A stretch of 64,000 nucleotides of DNA from JAKANT01 sp035502095 (GCA_035502095.1 DATJUX010000029.1:1-64000); one strand, 5' to 3'; shown: positions 53,404 to 62,424, counted from the first letter of the stretch. Notes: a model not told the origin generated them from the letters alone. Numbers and translations: made by a program.

Positions 53404-54399
53404 TCAAGCAAGGTCCTTTGCGGTGATCAGCTTGACCGGCGTCTTGACCCATCCGGTGAATTTCTCGCCCTTGAGCTCGCGCATTCCGTACTCGATGCCG
53501 ATCACGGCCATGCGCGCGCCGTACTGCTCGATCGTTGCGAGCATCTTGCCCGACTTGACCAGCGGCTGGACCGCCGGAATGTTGTCGAAGCCGACCACCT
53601 TGATCTGCCCGCTCTTGCCGGCAGCGTCCAGTGCCTTGACCACGCCGAGCGCCATCGAATCGTTGGCTGCCATGACGCCCTGGATGTCGCGGTACTGCGT
53701 GAGGTAGTTGGTCATCAGCGTATTGGCCTCCTCGGTCTCCCAGTGCGCCGTCTTGCTGTCGAGCAGCTTCAGCTTCCCCTGCTCGACCGAATCCATGAAG
53801 CCCTTCTTGCGTTGTTGCGCGTTGTCGGCTTCCGGGTTGCCCTCGAGTATGACGACCTTGCCACCCGCTCCGAGGGCCTTGGCCAGTGCATCGCCGGCCA
53901 GTTTGGCGCCGGCGCGGTTGTCCGGTCCGAAGAACGCAAGGTCGATGCCGGCTGCCTTCTTGGCGCCCTGATCGAGTTCGACGTCGATGTTGATGACCTT
54001 GACGCCCGCTTTCACCGCCTTCGCGAGCGGCGTCACCATCGCCTTGGAATCGGCCGGGGCCACGACGATGATGTCGTACTTCTGCGTGACGAAGTTCTCG
54101 ACGGCGTCGACCTGGGCCGCGAAGTCGCGCTCGTCCTTCATCCCGACCGCCTTGAACGAGAACTTGTCGGCGTTCTTCCCGGCGTAGTCCTCGGCGCCCG
54201 CCTGCATCTGCTTGAAGAACTCGTTGGCCAGCGACTTCATCACCAGTCCGACTTTCGGCTTTTCGGCCGCGAAAACGGGAGCGAGGTCGACACCGAGAAC
54301 GGCAACCGAGCCCCAAGCGCCTGCCGCCAGCAGTCGGCGCCGGGTCGTGCGACCAGGATCAAGATCGCGTGTAAGTTGGACTCGCGTTTCGTCGGTCAT
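53404..54399 (-). CDS. rbsB: Ribose-type ABC transporter substrate-binding protein
   Basis: The 331-aa periplasmic binding protein has PKVGLVMKSLANEFFKQMQAGAEDYAGKN, YDIIVVAPADSKAMVTPLAKAVKAGVKVINIDVELD, GVMAANDSMALGVVKALDAAG and VVGFDNIPAVQPLVKSGKMLATIEQ. The N-terminus carries RTTRRRLLAAGAWGSVAVLG, a twin-arginine-like signal, unusual for RbsB proteins, which normally use Sec. The ATG at 54399 has AAGGAG 8 bp upstream. Confidence 0.87.
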   Translation of the reverse strand: MTDETRVQLTRDLDPGRTTRRRLLAAGAWGSVAVLGVDLAPVFAAEKPKVGLVMKSLANEFFKQMQAGAEDYAGKNADKFSFKAVGMKDERDFAAQVDAVENFVTQKYDIIVVAPADSKAMVTPLAKAVKAGVKVINIDVELDQGAKKAAGIDLAFFGPDNRAGAKLAGDALAKALGAGGKVVILEGNPEADNAQQRKKGFMDSVEQGKLKLLDSKTAHWETEEANTLMTNYLTQYRDIQGVMAANDSMALGVVKALDAAGKSGQIKVVGFDNIPAVQPLVKSGKMLATIEQYGARMAVIGIEYGMRELKGEKFTGWVKTPVKLITAKDLA

Positions 54400-54597
54400 G
54401 TTATCGGCTCCTTCGTGTTCCAGAGAAAACAATGTTGCGCCGAGAATCTCGCGCCACGCACTGACGAAGATCAAGCTTGGTCGAACCGACTCGCGTAGGG
54501 GCAGGGCCCCATTGCCCGCGCGGATGAGGGTGCTACGGGAGGTGGACGCACCACGCGCGACGCCAGTCATGCGTCGCCGTGGACTCCACCCTCCGCT

Positions 54598-55364
54598 CTA
54601 GCCTTCGGCGAACGACACCAGGATCTTGCCCGAGCGCCCGCCGCGTGCGGCATGCGCTACCGCTTCCTTGATCCGGCGGATCGGATAGACCGCCTCGACG
54701 TCCACCGCGAGCGTGCCGTCGGCAAGGTTTGCCGCCAGCTCGCGGTACAGCGCTGCGATGCGCTCCAGCGGTGCCTGCGTGAACCAGGGCCTCAGCCAGA
54801 ACCCACGCAGGCATACGCCGCGGAACACCGTGTCCTTGCCATCGACCATGCACGCCTCGCCGCTCAGCATGCCGTAGTTCACGACCGTACCGCCGTCGTC
54901 GACGCAGCGCGCGAGACGCTGCGTTGCGCTGCCGCCGATCGCATCGATGGCGAGCGGCAGCGCACCTCCGCGAATCGCGTCGCGGACACGCTGCTCCAGA
55001 TCCGGACCGTCCACGAGCACGACGTCGCCGCCGAACGCGCGCAACGGCGCGACCAGCTCCGGCCGGCGCACCACGTTCACGGTTTTCGTGCCGGACCCGC
55101 GCGCGAGGCGGATCAGACAATGGCCGACGCCGGAATTGGCGGCATTCTGGATCACCCATTGCCCGGGCCGTGGCGCGACGAAATCGTGCAGCATCATGTA
55201 GGCAGTGGGCGGATTCACGCGCAGCATCGCGAGCTGCCGCGGGTCGACCTGTGATGGCAGTGCGAACAGCGTCTTCGCCGATGTCTTGAACCGTCCGCGC
55301 CACGTTCCGGGTCCCGGCAGCAGCACTCGGTCACCCGCTTTCAGGTGGCTCCGCAGCGTTCGAA
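54598..55364 (-). pseudogene. 5'-truncated zinc-independent MDR oxidoreductase (enoyl-reductase-like)
   Basis: The C-terminal two thirds of a medium-chain dehydrogenase/reductase is clear: AGDRVLLPGPGTWRGRF, LRVNPPTAYMMLHDFV, VIQNAANSGVGHCLIRLARGSGTKTVNVVRR, IDAIGGSATQRLA and IRRIKEAVAHAARGGRSGKILVSF. Intact members of the trans-2-enoyl reductase (MECR/Etr1) group have ~325 aa with ~90 residues of GroES-like domain before this point. Here the homology begins near 55364 and runs straight into the end of pobR. The frame stays open to 55464, but that part is antisense-like and does not match the family. It is probably inactive. Confidence 0.7.
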
Positions 55365-56278
55365 CCGGGCGCTGCAGGCGGGGCTGGCGCAGGAGTGCGG
55401 CGCCGCGCGGGCGATCGCCCTGGCCGCGCCGCCAGCCGGTCGCGGAAGAGACGCGGCGAGACACCGACGGTGCGCGTGAACGCCCGCGTGAAGTACGCCG
55501 GATCGGCGAAGCCGAGCGCGTAGGCCACGGTGGCGACGCGCATCGACGTGTAGGCGAGGTTGCGGCGCGCCTCGCGCATGACCCGGGCGTCGATCAGCGC
55601 GGAGACCGTCTCGCCGGTGGCGGCGCGCACCACGCGCGTCAGGTGGGTCGCGCTGACCGCGAGCGCGCGTGCGTAGTCGGCCACTTTCCAGTGTTCGAGG
55701 TAGTGCGCTTCCAGCAGCGCGTCGAACCGTCGCAGCAGCGGCGACTCGCGTTGGCCGGCAGCGCCCGCCGCGCGTTCGACCGCGCGTGCGACGAGCCCGA
55801 GCAGCGTGGTGCACAGGCCGCGCAGCACCAGCGCGCGCGCCGGCGATTGCGCGCTGAACTCGCGCCAGATCTGGCGAATCGTCGCGCGTGCGGCGGCGTC
55901 GGCCCCGACGAGGCCGACCTGGCGCAGGCTATGCCGCGCATCGCCGGCGTTGGCAAGCAGATCGTCGACCAGTTCGTCGGGCAACGTGGCGACAAAACCC
56001 TGCGTGCCGCGCGCGAACGAGAAGCCGTGCACGCATCCGCGCGGGACGTTCAGCAACGCCGGCGGGCACAGCGGGAACGCGGCGCCGTCGAGGTGCACGC
56101 TGCCACCGCCCGACTCGACCACCAGCACCTGGTGCAGCCGGCCGTGCCGGTGCGGCGCGAACTCCCAGTCGTGCAGCACCGAACGGGCGGCGATGGTCTC
56201 GCAATGCATCACGTCCGGCAGGTGCGCCAACTCGCCGAACAGGCTGTACGTGGCGATCGTCGGGGCACGGCGCGGCAT
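55331..56278 (-). CDS. pobR: AraC-family regulator of 4-hydroxybenzoate hydroxylase (PobR-like)
   Basis: The 315-aa protein has an N-terminal cupin-like sensing part (HDWEFAPHRHGRLHQVLVVESGGGSVHLDG) and a C-terminal double HTH, WKVADYARALAVSATHLTRVVRAATGETVSALIDARVMREARRNL and VATVAYALGFADPAYFTRAFTRTVGVSPRLFRDRL. It is divergent from pobA with a 114-bp gap, the standard pobR-pobA layout; PobR activates pobA with 4-hydroxybenzoate. The last ~25 residues (Pro/Ala-rich) read into the truncated reductase gene and may not be native. Confidence 0.85.
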   Translation of the reverse strand: MPRRAPTIATYSLFGELAHLPDVMHCETIAARSVLHDWEFAPHRHGRLHQVLVVESGGGSVHLDGAAFPLCPPALLNVPRGCVHGFSFARGTQGFVATLPDELVDDLLANAGDARHSLRQVGLVGADAAARATIRQIWREFSAQSPARALVLRGLCTTLLGLVARAVERAAGAAGQRESPLLRRFDALLEAHYLEHWKVADYARALAVSATHLTRVVRAATGETVSALIDARVMREARRNLAYTSMRVATVAYALGFADPAYFTRAFTRTVGVSPRLFRDRLAARPGRSPARRRTPAPAPPAAPGSNAAEPPESG

Positions 56279-56392
56279 GTTCGAATCGTACAAGTTCCTG
56301 CCGGATGCGGACATTCTCCCGAGGGCCAGGCGCCGGTAGCGTCCCGATCCGTGCGTGGTCGCGTCGGCCACGCGGGACGACGGGAGACAGAC

Positions 56393-57565
56393 TTGAAGAC
56401 CAGCGTGTGCATCATCGGCGGCGGCCCGTCCGGCCTGCTGCTCTCGCAGTTGCTGCAGCTCAACGGCATCGACAACATCGTGTTGGAAAAACACAGCCGC
56501 GAGTACGTGCTGAGCCGCATTCGCGCCGGCGTGCTCGAGCACGGTTTCGCCAAGCTGATGCGCGAGGCCCAGTGCGGCGAGCGGATGGACCGCGAGGGCG
56601 AGATCCACCACGGCTTCTTCATCGCCCACGACGGCGTGCTCGACCGCGTCGACCTGCACAAGTACAGCGGCGGCAGCTCGGTGGTGGTCTACGGCCAGAC
56701 CGAGCTGACGCGCGACCTGTACGAGGCGCGCGCCAGGATGAACGGCAGCCTGCTGCACGACGTCGAGGACGTGCAGCTGCACGACATCGCGTCCGACCGT
56801 CCGCACGTGACGTTCCGCAAGGGCGACGACATCGAACGCGTGGATTGCGAGTTCATCATCGGTGCCGACGGCTTCCATGGCGTGAGCCGCAAGTCGATTC
56901 CGAAGAACGTGCTGCGCGAGTACGAGAAGGTCTATCCGTTCGGCTGGCTCGGCGTCCTGTCGCGCACCAAGCCGGTTTCCCCCGAACTCATCTACGCGAA
57001 GCATCCGCGCGGCTTCGCGCTCTGCTCGCTGCGCTCGCAGGTGCTGAGCCGCTACTACATCCAGGTGCCACTTACCGATTCGGTCGAGGACTGGTCCGAC
57101 GAGGCGTTCTGGGACGAGTTGAAGCGGCGGCTCCCGGCCGAGGTGGCGGCGCGCATGATCACGGGCCCATCGATCGAGAAGTCGATCGCGCCGCTGCGTT
57201 CGTTCGTCGCCGAGCCGATGCGCTACGGCAGCCTCTTTCTCGCCGGCGACGCGGCCCACATCGTGCCGCCGACCGGTGCACGCGGGCTGAACAGCGCCGC
57301 GTCCGACATTTACTACCTGTATCACGCCATGCTCGGGTACTACAAGAGCGGCGACCGCAGCGGGCTCGACGGCTACTCGGCCAAGGCGCTCGCCCGCGTG
57401 TGGAAGGCACAGCGCTTCTCCTGGTGGATGACGATGATGCTGCACACGTTCCCCGACAGCATCGAGTACGACAAGAAACTGCAGGAGACCGACCTCGCGT
57501 ATCTCTTCTCGTCGGAGAAGGCGCTCGGCTCGCTGGCGGAGAACTACGTCGGGCTGCCGTTCTGA
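56393..57565 (+). CDS. pobA: 4-hydroxybenzoate 3-monooxygenase
   Basis: The 390-aa class A flavoprotein hydroxylase has the FAD motif IIGGGPSGLLLSQLLQLNGI, the active-site neighbourhood RAGVLEHGFAKLM, the DG motif FIIGADGFHGVSR and the second FAD motif LAGDAAHIVPPTGARGLNSAASD. It converts 4-hydroxybenzoate to protocatechuate with NADPH and O2. A TTG start at 56393 with GGGAG 6 bp upstream gives the family-typical N-terminus and length (390-394 aa). The product is the substrate of LigAB. Confidence 0.93.
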   Translation: MKTSVCIIGGGPSGLLLSQLLQLNGIDNIVLEKHSREYVLSRIRAGVLEHGFAKLMREAQCGERMDREGEIHHGFFIAHDGVLDRVDLHKYSGGSSVVVYGQTELTRDLYEARARMNGSLLHDVEDVQLHDIASDRPHVTFRKGDDIERVDCEFIIGADGFHGVSRKSIPKNVLREYEKVYPFGWLGVLSRTKPVSPELIYAKHPRGFALCSLRSQVLSRYYIQVPLTDSVEDWSDEAFWDELKRRLPAEVAARMITGPSIEKSIAPLRSFVAEPMRYGSLFLAGDAAHIVPPTGARGLNSAASDIYYLYHAMLGYYKSGDRSGLDGYSAKALARVWKAQRFSWWMTMMLHTFPDSIEYDKKLQETDLAYLFSSEKALGSLAENYVGLPF

Positions 57566-57783
57566 GACGCGGGGGCGTGGAGGGCTCGTGGTTGGCTTAG
57601 GATGGAGCGCGCGCGACCGTCCTCGAACGGTTCGCGCCATGCGAGTCGAGGGCATCGGAAGTCCTTCGCTCGGCGTTCGGAAATCCAGGGAACGGCGTGC
57701 AATACCGGGCACGGTAGATGCAATCTAGTGAGTGCTAATCTGATCACCGTTCGGCAAACGCGGGTGACTGTCAGGGCGTCGCC

Positions 57784-58668
57784 ATGGGGACGTTGGTTGC
57801 CAGGAAGTACCCGACGAAACTGTTCCTCAAGGCCGCCGACCATACCTACGTCGAGTGCGGCAGCGGGGCGAAGGCCTGGTCCTGCTGGGGCGGCAAGACG
57901 GGCGGAACTGCGTTCAATAGCGGCACCGGCAGCACGGTGCGCGCCGATGCGATTGCCGAACCCGATGAACGGGCCGGGATAACCTGCTACCTCGTGAGCG
58001 GCGTTTGCCACCAGGCGGCGAACCGGATCCTGCTCCCTGCCGGAATCCTCGTGAGTGCTGCCCGCGGCTACAGCCTCTCGGTGGCGATCTTCGGCATCTA
58101 CGGCAGGGTCGGAAGCGGGCCGTGTCATGCCCCCTTCAATCAACATCCCGGTTTGACCGGCGATCTACCTGTCTGCATCGGAACACCAGCAGGAGGCACA
58201 TTGTCGCGAGCCAAGACTGCGATTCCGCCTCGCCAGAGCGCGCATCTTCGATCGATCCGGAGTTCCTACAGCCGCCTTGGCTCCGAAGCGGCGACTCCGC
58301 TCGACGCGATGATGATCAACGTCCGAATGTTTGAACGAGAGGTCGACTTCCGATTCAAACGACAACTGCCGAAGAAGGCCATGCGGGGGCTGCGGGAAGC
58401 GAAGGTCAAGGTGGAGCTGGAGCATCATCATCTCGGCGAGAGCTTTCAGCGCAAGTCCCTCGGCCCAATCGAGTTCGTCGTCGCCTTCAATGCAATGACC
58501 GACAGGTTTCAGGCCGATGCGGCGAACGCGCTCTCGGCGGCTCAGTACAAGACGCTGTTCCAGATGGGCCGTGACGACCGACTGGTGCTGGCAGACCCCG
58601 ATGCGATCGACGCGAACTTTGGCGCGGGTACCGCTGCAGCGGTCTACGGCACCCAGCTGCGGCAGTAG
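57784..58668 (+). CDS. Hypothetical protein, two-part, unrecognised
   Basis: In this 294-aa protein, residues 1-135 are Gly- and Cys-rich with RKYPTKLFLKAADHTYVECG, AWSCWGGKTGG and the distinctive GVCHQAANRILLPAG followed by ARGYSLSVAIFGIYGRVG. The second half is charged and helical (MFEREVDFRFKRQLPKKAMRGLREAKVKVELEHHH). I vaguely know CHQAANRI-like sequences from other bacterial hypothetical proteins but no function. No signal peptide. A weak AGGG precedes the ATG. It is followed 22 bp on by another unknown gene. Confidence 0.6.
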   Translation: MGTLVARKYPTKLFLKAADHTYVECGSGAKAWSCWGGKTGGTAFNSGTGSTVRADAIAEPDERAGITCYLVSGVCHQAANRILLPAGILVSAARGYSLSVAIFGIYGRVGSGPCHAPFNQHPGLTGDLPVCIGTPAGGTLSRAKTAIPPRQSAHLRSIRSSYSRLGSEAATPLDAMMINVRMFEREVDFRFKRQLPKKAMRGLREAKVKVELEHHHLGESFQRKSLGPIEFVVAFNAMTDRFQADAANALSAAQYKTLFQMGRDDRLVLADPDAIDANFGAGTAAAVYGTQLRQ

Positions 58669-58689
58669 TGCGACGGAACCGCCGCACCA

Positions 58690-59097
58690 GTGAAACACTC
58701 GTTCCGACACGGTCCACGACTGACGCAACGGGAGTACGAGCAGGCTGTAGTCGAGCTCCACAGCGGAGCGTTTGCCAAGAACGAGAGGAACGACGCGTTC
58801 ATTGGGCGCCGCGAACTGGACCTGAACATCGACTACCGCCTTGGCACGGCATTCCCGTCCGAGCGGCGCGACGAGTTGTGGCGCATCCAGCGACGCATCG
58901 AGAAAAGGAGACTGCGCCTCTCGATTTGCTGGTTGGCGGGACGCCTCGTGCCGCGCACTTTCCTTGCGCGACGCGCCAATCGCGTGGCCCGGTTCGTTGT
59001 CGACGAGTACGCCAAGGCGCTGACCCCGGACGAGCTCGAGGCGTACTTTGGTGCCGATGAAGTGGCGAGCCCTTCGTTGCCAGTGGACGGACCGTGA
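58690..59097 (+). CDS. Hypothetical protein, basic and helical
   Basis: The 135-aa product from a GTG start is rich in Arg and Glu: RREYEQAVVELHSGAF-like N-terminus (actual TQREYEQAVVELHSG), then RRDELWRIQRRIEKRRLRLSICWLAGRLV, RRANRVARFVVDEYAKALTPDELEAYFG. No enzyme motif or membrane anchor beyond one short hydrophobic patch. It is probably in one unit with the gene before it; I know no family. Confidence 0.55.
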   Translation: MKHSFRHGPRLTQREYEQAVVELHSGAFAKNERNDAFIGRRELDLNIDYRLGTAFPSERRDELWRIQRRIEKRRLRLSICWLAGRLVPRTFLARRANRVARFVVDEYAKALTPDELEAYFGADEVASPSLPVDGP

Positions 59098-59214
59098 GCG
59101 CCGTCAGGGACTCGACTTATTTGCCCGGCAAGGGCGTGCTCGAGTCATCGCCGCGGTCGGTCGTCGACGAGCGATCGATTCACCTCAAAGCGCGGGCTTC
59201 TCGGCCGCGCATGC

Positions 59215-60405
59215 TTGCGTGCAACAGAAAAGGCGGTGACCGGTTTGGCTGACGCAGCTCGACACCTGGGCATCCCGGACGGGGCTTTCAAGCTGTTCCT
59301 CGCCGGCGACGTGATGACCGGACGCGGCGTGGATCAGATCCTGCCCCATCCAAGCGAGCCCCGACTCTACGAGCCTTGGGTGCGGTCGGCGCTGACCTAC
59401 GTCGAGCTCGCCGAGAAGTGCAATGGACCCATCGCGCGGCCGGTCGATTTCTCCTATGTCTGGGGAGATGCATTGCGGCCATTGCAGCGCGAGCGGCCTG
59501 CTGTGCGCATCGTCAATCTGGAGACAGCGGTGACGTCTTCCAACGATGCGTGGCCGGGCAAAGGTATCCACTACCGGATGCACCCCGCCAACGCCACGGT
59601 GTTGAACTCGGCGGCCATCGATTGCTGCGCGCTCGCCAACAACCACGTGCTCGACTGGGGGCATGCCGGTTTGCGCGAGACGCTGCAGACGCTGCATCGT
59701 CACGACGTGCAGACGGCGGGCGCAGGAAGCGACGCCGCGGCGGCGGCAGCACCTGCGGTGTTCGAGGTCGGTCTGCGCCGCCGCGTGCTGGTGTACGCGT
59801 TCGGCACCGACGACAGCGGCGTGGCGCAAGGATTTTCGGCAACCGATACGCGCGCCGGCGTGAACCGGCTGCCCGATCTGTCTGCACGCACGGTAACCGC
59901 CGTCGCGCAGTCGGTGCACCGCGCGCGTCGTATCGGTGACAGCGTGATCGCGTCGATCCATTGGGGGGACAACTGGGGATACGCAGTGCCGGCAGCGCAA
60001 CGCGCGTTCGCGCACCAGCTGATCGACGCAGGCGCGGCCGACCTCGTGCACGGCCATTCCTCGCATCACGCCAAAGGCATCGAGGTGTACCGCGGCAGGC
60101 TGGTGCTGTACGGCTGCGGCGATTTTCTGAACGACTACGAAGGCATCGGCGGCCATGAGGAGTACCGACCGGAACTCGCGACGATGTACTTTCCCACCCT
60201 CGGCGCCGACGGGCGGCTGCTCGACTTGACGCTGGTGCCTTTGCGCATGCGCCGCTTGCGCCTTGAAACAGCGACACGCGACGAAGGCGCCTGGCTGCTC
60301 GCCATGTTCAACCGCGAAAGCGCGCAGTTCGACAGCCGCTTCGAAAGCGCACCGCAGGGCCGGCTTGTCTGGACTGGCGGCAAGCGCTCCGGGCGCGTTT
60401 CGTAG
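59215..60405 (+). CDS. CapA-family (poly-gamma-glutamate synthesis-type) metallophosphatase-like protein
   Basis: The ~396-aa protein of the PGA_cap/CapA family has FKLFLAGDVMTGRGVDQIL, IVNLETAVT, CALANNHVLDWGHAGLRETLQTL, VIASIHWGDNWGY and DLVHGHSSHHAKGIEVYRGRLVLYGCGDFLNDYEG. These are the calcineurin-like Asp/Asn/His ligands in order. No signal peptide or membrane helix is seen, so it is probably cytoplasmic and not a capsule exporter. The start is uncertain: TTG at 59215 is the longest, and a GTG at 59236 is equally possible. Confidence 0.78.
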   Translation: MRATEKAVTGLADAARHLGIPDGAFKLFLAGDVMTGRGVDQILPHPSEPRLYEPWVRSALTYVELAEKCNGPIARPVDFSYVWGDALRPLQRERPAVRIVNLETAVTSSNDAWPGKGIHYRMHPANATVLNSAAIDCCALANNHVLDWGHAGLRETLQTLHRHDVQTAGAGSDAAAAAAPAVFEVGLRRRVLVYAFGTDDSGVAQGFSATDTRAGVNRLPDLSARTVTAVAQSVHRARRIGDSVIASIHWGDNWGYAVPAAQRAFAHQLIDAGAADLVHGHSSHHAKGIEVYRGRLVLYGCGDFLNDYEGIGGHEEYRPELATMYFPTLGADGRLLDLTLVPLRMRRLRLETATRDEGAWLLAMFNRESAQFDSRFESAPQGRLVWTGGKRSGRVS

Positions 60406-60543
60406 CGGGCTGCGCAATGGGGCAGGCCGCACCCGATCCAGCGCGCGCGTGCCGATGCGCCACGCACGTCGTGAAATGCCGAGGGCGAACGCAAAGGGAC
60501 TAGGCTTGACTGTCGCATTGGGCGCTGCCTTCGCAGCAGTTCC

Positions 60544-60585
60544 TTGATAGAGATCAGCCTATGTGCCATGTTTGCCGGCTATGGT
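60544..60585 (+). promoter_or_regulatory. FNR/ANR-type site and -10 before the BCAM0308-family gene
   Basis: TTGATAGAGATCAG (60544-60557) matches the TTGAT-N4-ATCAA dyad in 9 of 10 positions. TATGGT at 60580-60585 would be the -10, giving +1 near 60592 and the dyad centre at -41.5, exactly the class II activator position. The gene's ribosome site and ATG follow at 60600-60612. Confidence 0.65.
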
Positions 60586-60609
60586 GATCTCGATGATGTG
60601 GAGACGATC

Positions 60610-61104
60610 ATGAAATCAGTGCGCGGCGGTTGGCGGCCGCTACAACGCGAGGAACTGCGCGATGAACTCGTGCACGACGCGTACAAATCCCAAAAGCGCC
60701 CGCCTGAACCAACCCTTTGTCCCGACTGCGGCGCAGTCCACCGCGGCGGACGCTGGCAGTGGGGGTCGGCCGAGGCGGGCGCTCACACAGAACGGTGTCC
60801 CGCGTGCCAGCGCATTCACGATCATTTTCCTGCCGGCTACGTGACGCTGGCTGGCGAATTTCTCGCCAGCCACCGCGACGAGTTGCTGCACCTCGCGCGC
60901 AATCGCGAAGCGAGGGAGAAGGCGGAACATCCGCTCGAGCGCATCATGGACGTCAAGGACGTCGAAGACGGTGTGTCGATCACCACCACCGGCGTTCACC
61001 TTGCGCGCGCCATCGGAGATGCGATACATGACGCGTACAAAGGCAAGCTCGAGTATCAGTACAACAAAGAGGAGAACCTGTTGCGCGTGCACTGGTCGCG
61101 CTGA
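60610..61104 (+). CDS. BCAM0308-family zinc-ribbon protein
   Basis: The 164-aa protein has ELVHDAYKSQKRPPEPTLCPDCGAVHRGGRWQWG and CPACQRIHDHFPAGYVTLAGEF, a CxxC...CxxC zinc ribbon. ILxxRNREAREKAEHPLERIMDVKD-like and ISTTGVHLARAIGDAIHDAYKGKLEYQYNKEENLLRVHW follow. It matches the family named after Burkholderia cenocepacia BCAM0308, a gene of the low-oxygen-activated locus there. The ATG at 60610 has GGAG 6 bp upstream; a TTG at 60544 would lie inside the FNR-like site. Molecular function is unknown. Confidence 0.82.
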   Translation: MKSVRGGWRPLQREELRDELVHDAYKSQKRPPEPTLCPDCGAVHRGGRWQWGSAEAGAHTERCPACQRIHDHFPAGYVTLAGEFLASHRDELLHLARNREAREKAEHPLERIMDVKDVEDGVSITTTGVHLARAIGDAIHDAYKGKLEYQYNKEENLLRVHWSR

Positions 61105-61294
61105 TTGCGCACAACGACTGATCCAGAGGCAAATTCGCCAACCTCTTGGCTTTAGCAGGTCATTTCGAGCCAAAGGCAAGGAATCTCAGCGTCGCGAATG
61201 ACGATCCCTTGTCGCGTTGCGCTTCCGGATATCACAAAGTTCGCATGAAGCTTGCTGTTCCGACTTGCTTGTGACATTCACTGGCGGTGCATCC

Positions 61295-61834
61295 ATGCGC
61301 GAGCCGCACGTCCATCTCGCCTACGCGCCGCGCGGCGCAGGAGTCTTGTGCGCCGCTTTCTGGGTCGTGTCCCGCGCCGACTGCTATGGCTGGTTCACCG
61401 GTGCGCAGGCCTACGAGCATCCGGCGCACTTCTTCGCGCTCGAAAACTACTATTCGACACGCGAGACGATCGCCTATCGCTCGGTCGGAGAGGACGTTCG
61501 CGCGGGATGGGTGCGCTTGCATCCGGGCGCGAAGCAGCCTACCGCGCCGCCCGGGCGATCGCCGCTCACTGAAGCGCAGTGTCATGAAATCGAGCAGCTG
61601 CAGGTTGCGTTCATACGCGAATGGCTCTTCTATCGCGATGCACCCGATGCCCAGCCAGAGGCGGCTGCGCTGCGCGCACGAGAACTGCCGGTCATGGCGC
61701 TCAACATCCGCGCCCACAAGCTGAACAAGCTGCGCACCGATGCCGCGGTATGGACCTTCACGTCACCCGGTGCGGACTTGAACGTAATCGGCTTTCTTGC
61801 GCGTGGTTGGATACTCGACTACGAGCCGGACTGA
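61295..61834 (+). CDS. Hypothetical protein
   Basis: The ~179-aa product (ATG at 61295; an in-frame TTG at 61217 would add 26 residues) begins REPHVHLAYAPRGAGVLCAAFWVVSRADCYGWFTG. It contains FFALENYYSTRETIAYRSVGEDVRAGW and ends TFTSPGADLNVIGFLARGWILDYEPD. No signal peptide or known motif. It lies between the BCAM0308 and DUF2934 genes and may belong to the same stress-response set. Confidence 0.5.
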   Translation: MREPHVHLAYAPRGAGVLCAAFWVVSRADCYGWFTGAQAYEHPAHFFALENYYSTRETIAYRSVGEDVRAGWVRLHPGAKQPTAPPGRSPLTEAQCHEIEQLQVAFIREWLFYRDAPDAQPEAAALRARELPVMALNIRAHKLNKLRTDAAVWTFTSPGADLNVIGFLARGWILDYEPD

Positions 61835-61924
61835 GCCGGTGTACTGCCAGCACTGAACTGGCGCAGCGATCATTGCGCGGAGCCGTCGCAACCAATTCGT
61901 CGTCTCCCGCCGATGCAAGGCCAT

Positions 61925-61965
61925 CTGACAAACATCAACTCGCGCCACCGCCGCCTGCCTACAAT
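61925..61965 (+). promoter_or_regulatory. FNR/ANR-type site and -10 before the DUF2934 gene
   Basis: CTGACAAACATCAA (61925-61938) matches TTGAY-N4-ATCAA with one change in the first base. TACAAT at 61960-61965 is a good -10, giving +1 near 61972 and the dyad centre at about -40.5. The same geometry is seen before the BCAM0308-family gene. Confidence 0.55.
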
Positions 61966-61988
61966 CTTCGTGCGAAGGGGAAATGAAG

Positions 61989-62276
61989 ATGAAACCGTCT
62001 GCGCAGCCCCGCAGCTCGACGAGCTCGGCGAAAACCAAGGCCGCGAAGCAAGACGCGCACGCAACACGAACAGTGCACGAGTCCGCGGCCTCTGCCGACA
62101 CCGCGAAGCCGCGCAACGAGGAAGAGCGCCACGCGCTGATCGCGCAAGCCGCTTACTTCCGCGCCGAGAAGCGCGGCTTCGCATCAGGGCGGGAGTTGGA
62201 CGATTGGCTTGCGGCCGAATCCGAGATCGACGGTCAACCGCTGCTCGCCCACCAACTCGCGCACAGCGACACCTAA
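61989..62276 (+). CDS. DUF2934-family protein
   Basis: The ~95-aa protein has a low-complexity Ser/Ala/Lys-rich N-terminal half and the DUF2934 helix pair ERHALIAQAAYFRAEKRGFASGRELDDWLAAESEID. The function of the family is not known; members often sit beside stress and anaerobiosis genes. The ATG at 61989 is 8 bp after GGGG; the ATG at 61983 is too close to it. Confidence 0.75.
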   Translation: MKPSAQPRSSTSSAKTKAAKQDAHATRTVHESAASADTAKPRNEEERHALIAQAAYFRAEKRGFASGRELDDWLAAESEIDGQPLLAHQLAHSDT

Positions 62277-62424
62277 CCCGCGGCAAGGGCGGAATCGAGG
62301 ACCTGACTCAGCGCTCCAGCTGCACGAGCGGGCCTTGGTGTCTTTTGCGGCCCGGCGGGTCTGGACTTCTTTGATTCCACGCACGTCGCCGCAGCTCTCC
62401 ACGTCAAGCGCAGGCCGTCGCCCG

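Noticed and set aside
60544..60609. Upstream TTG start for the BCAM0308-family gene
   Set aside because: It coincides with the FNR-like site and lies before the predicted +1; the ATG at 60610 has a ribosome site.
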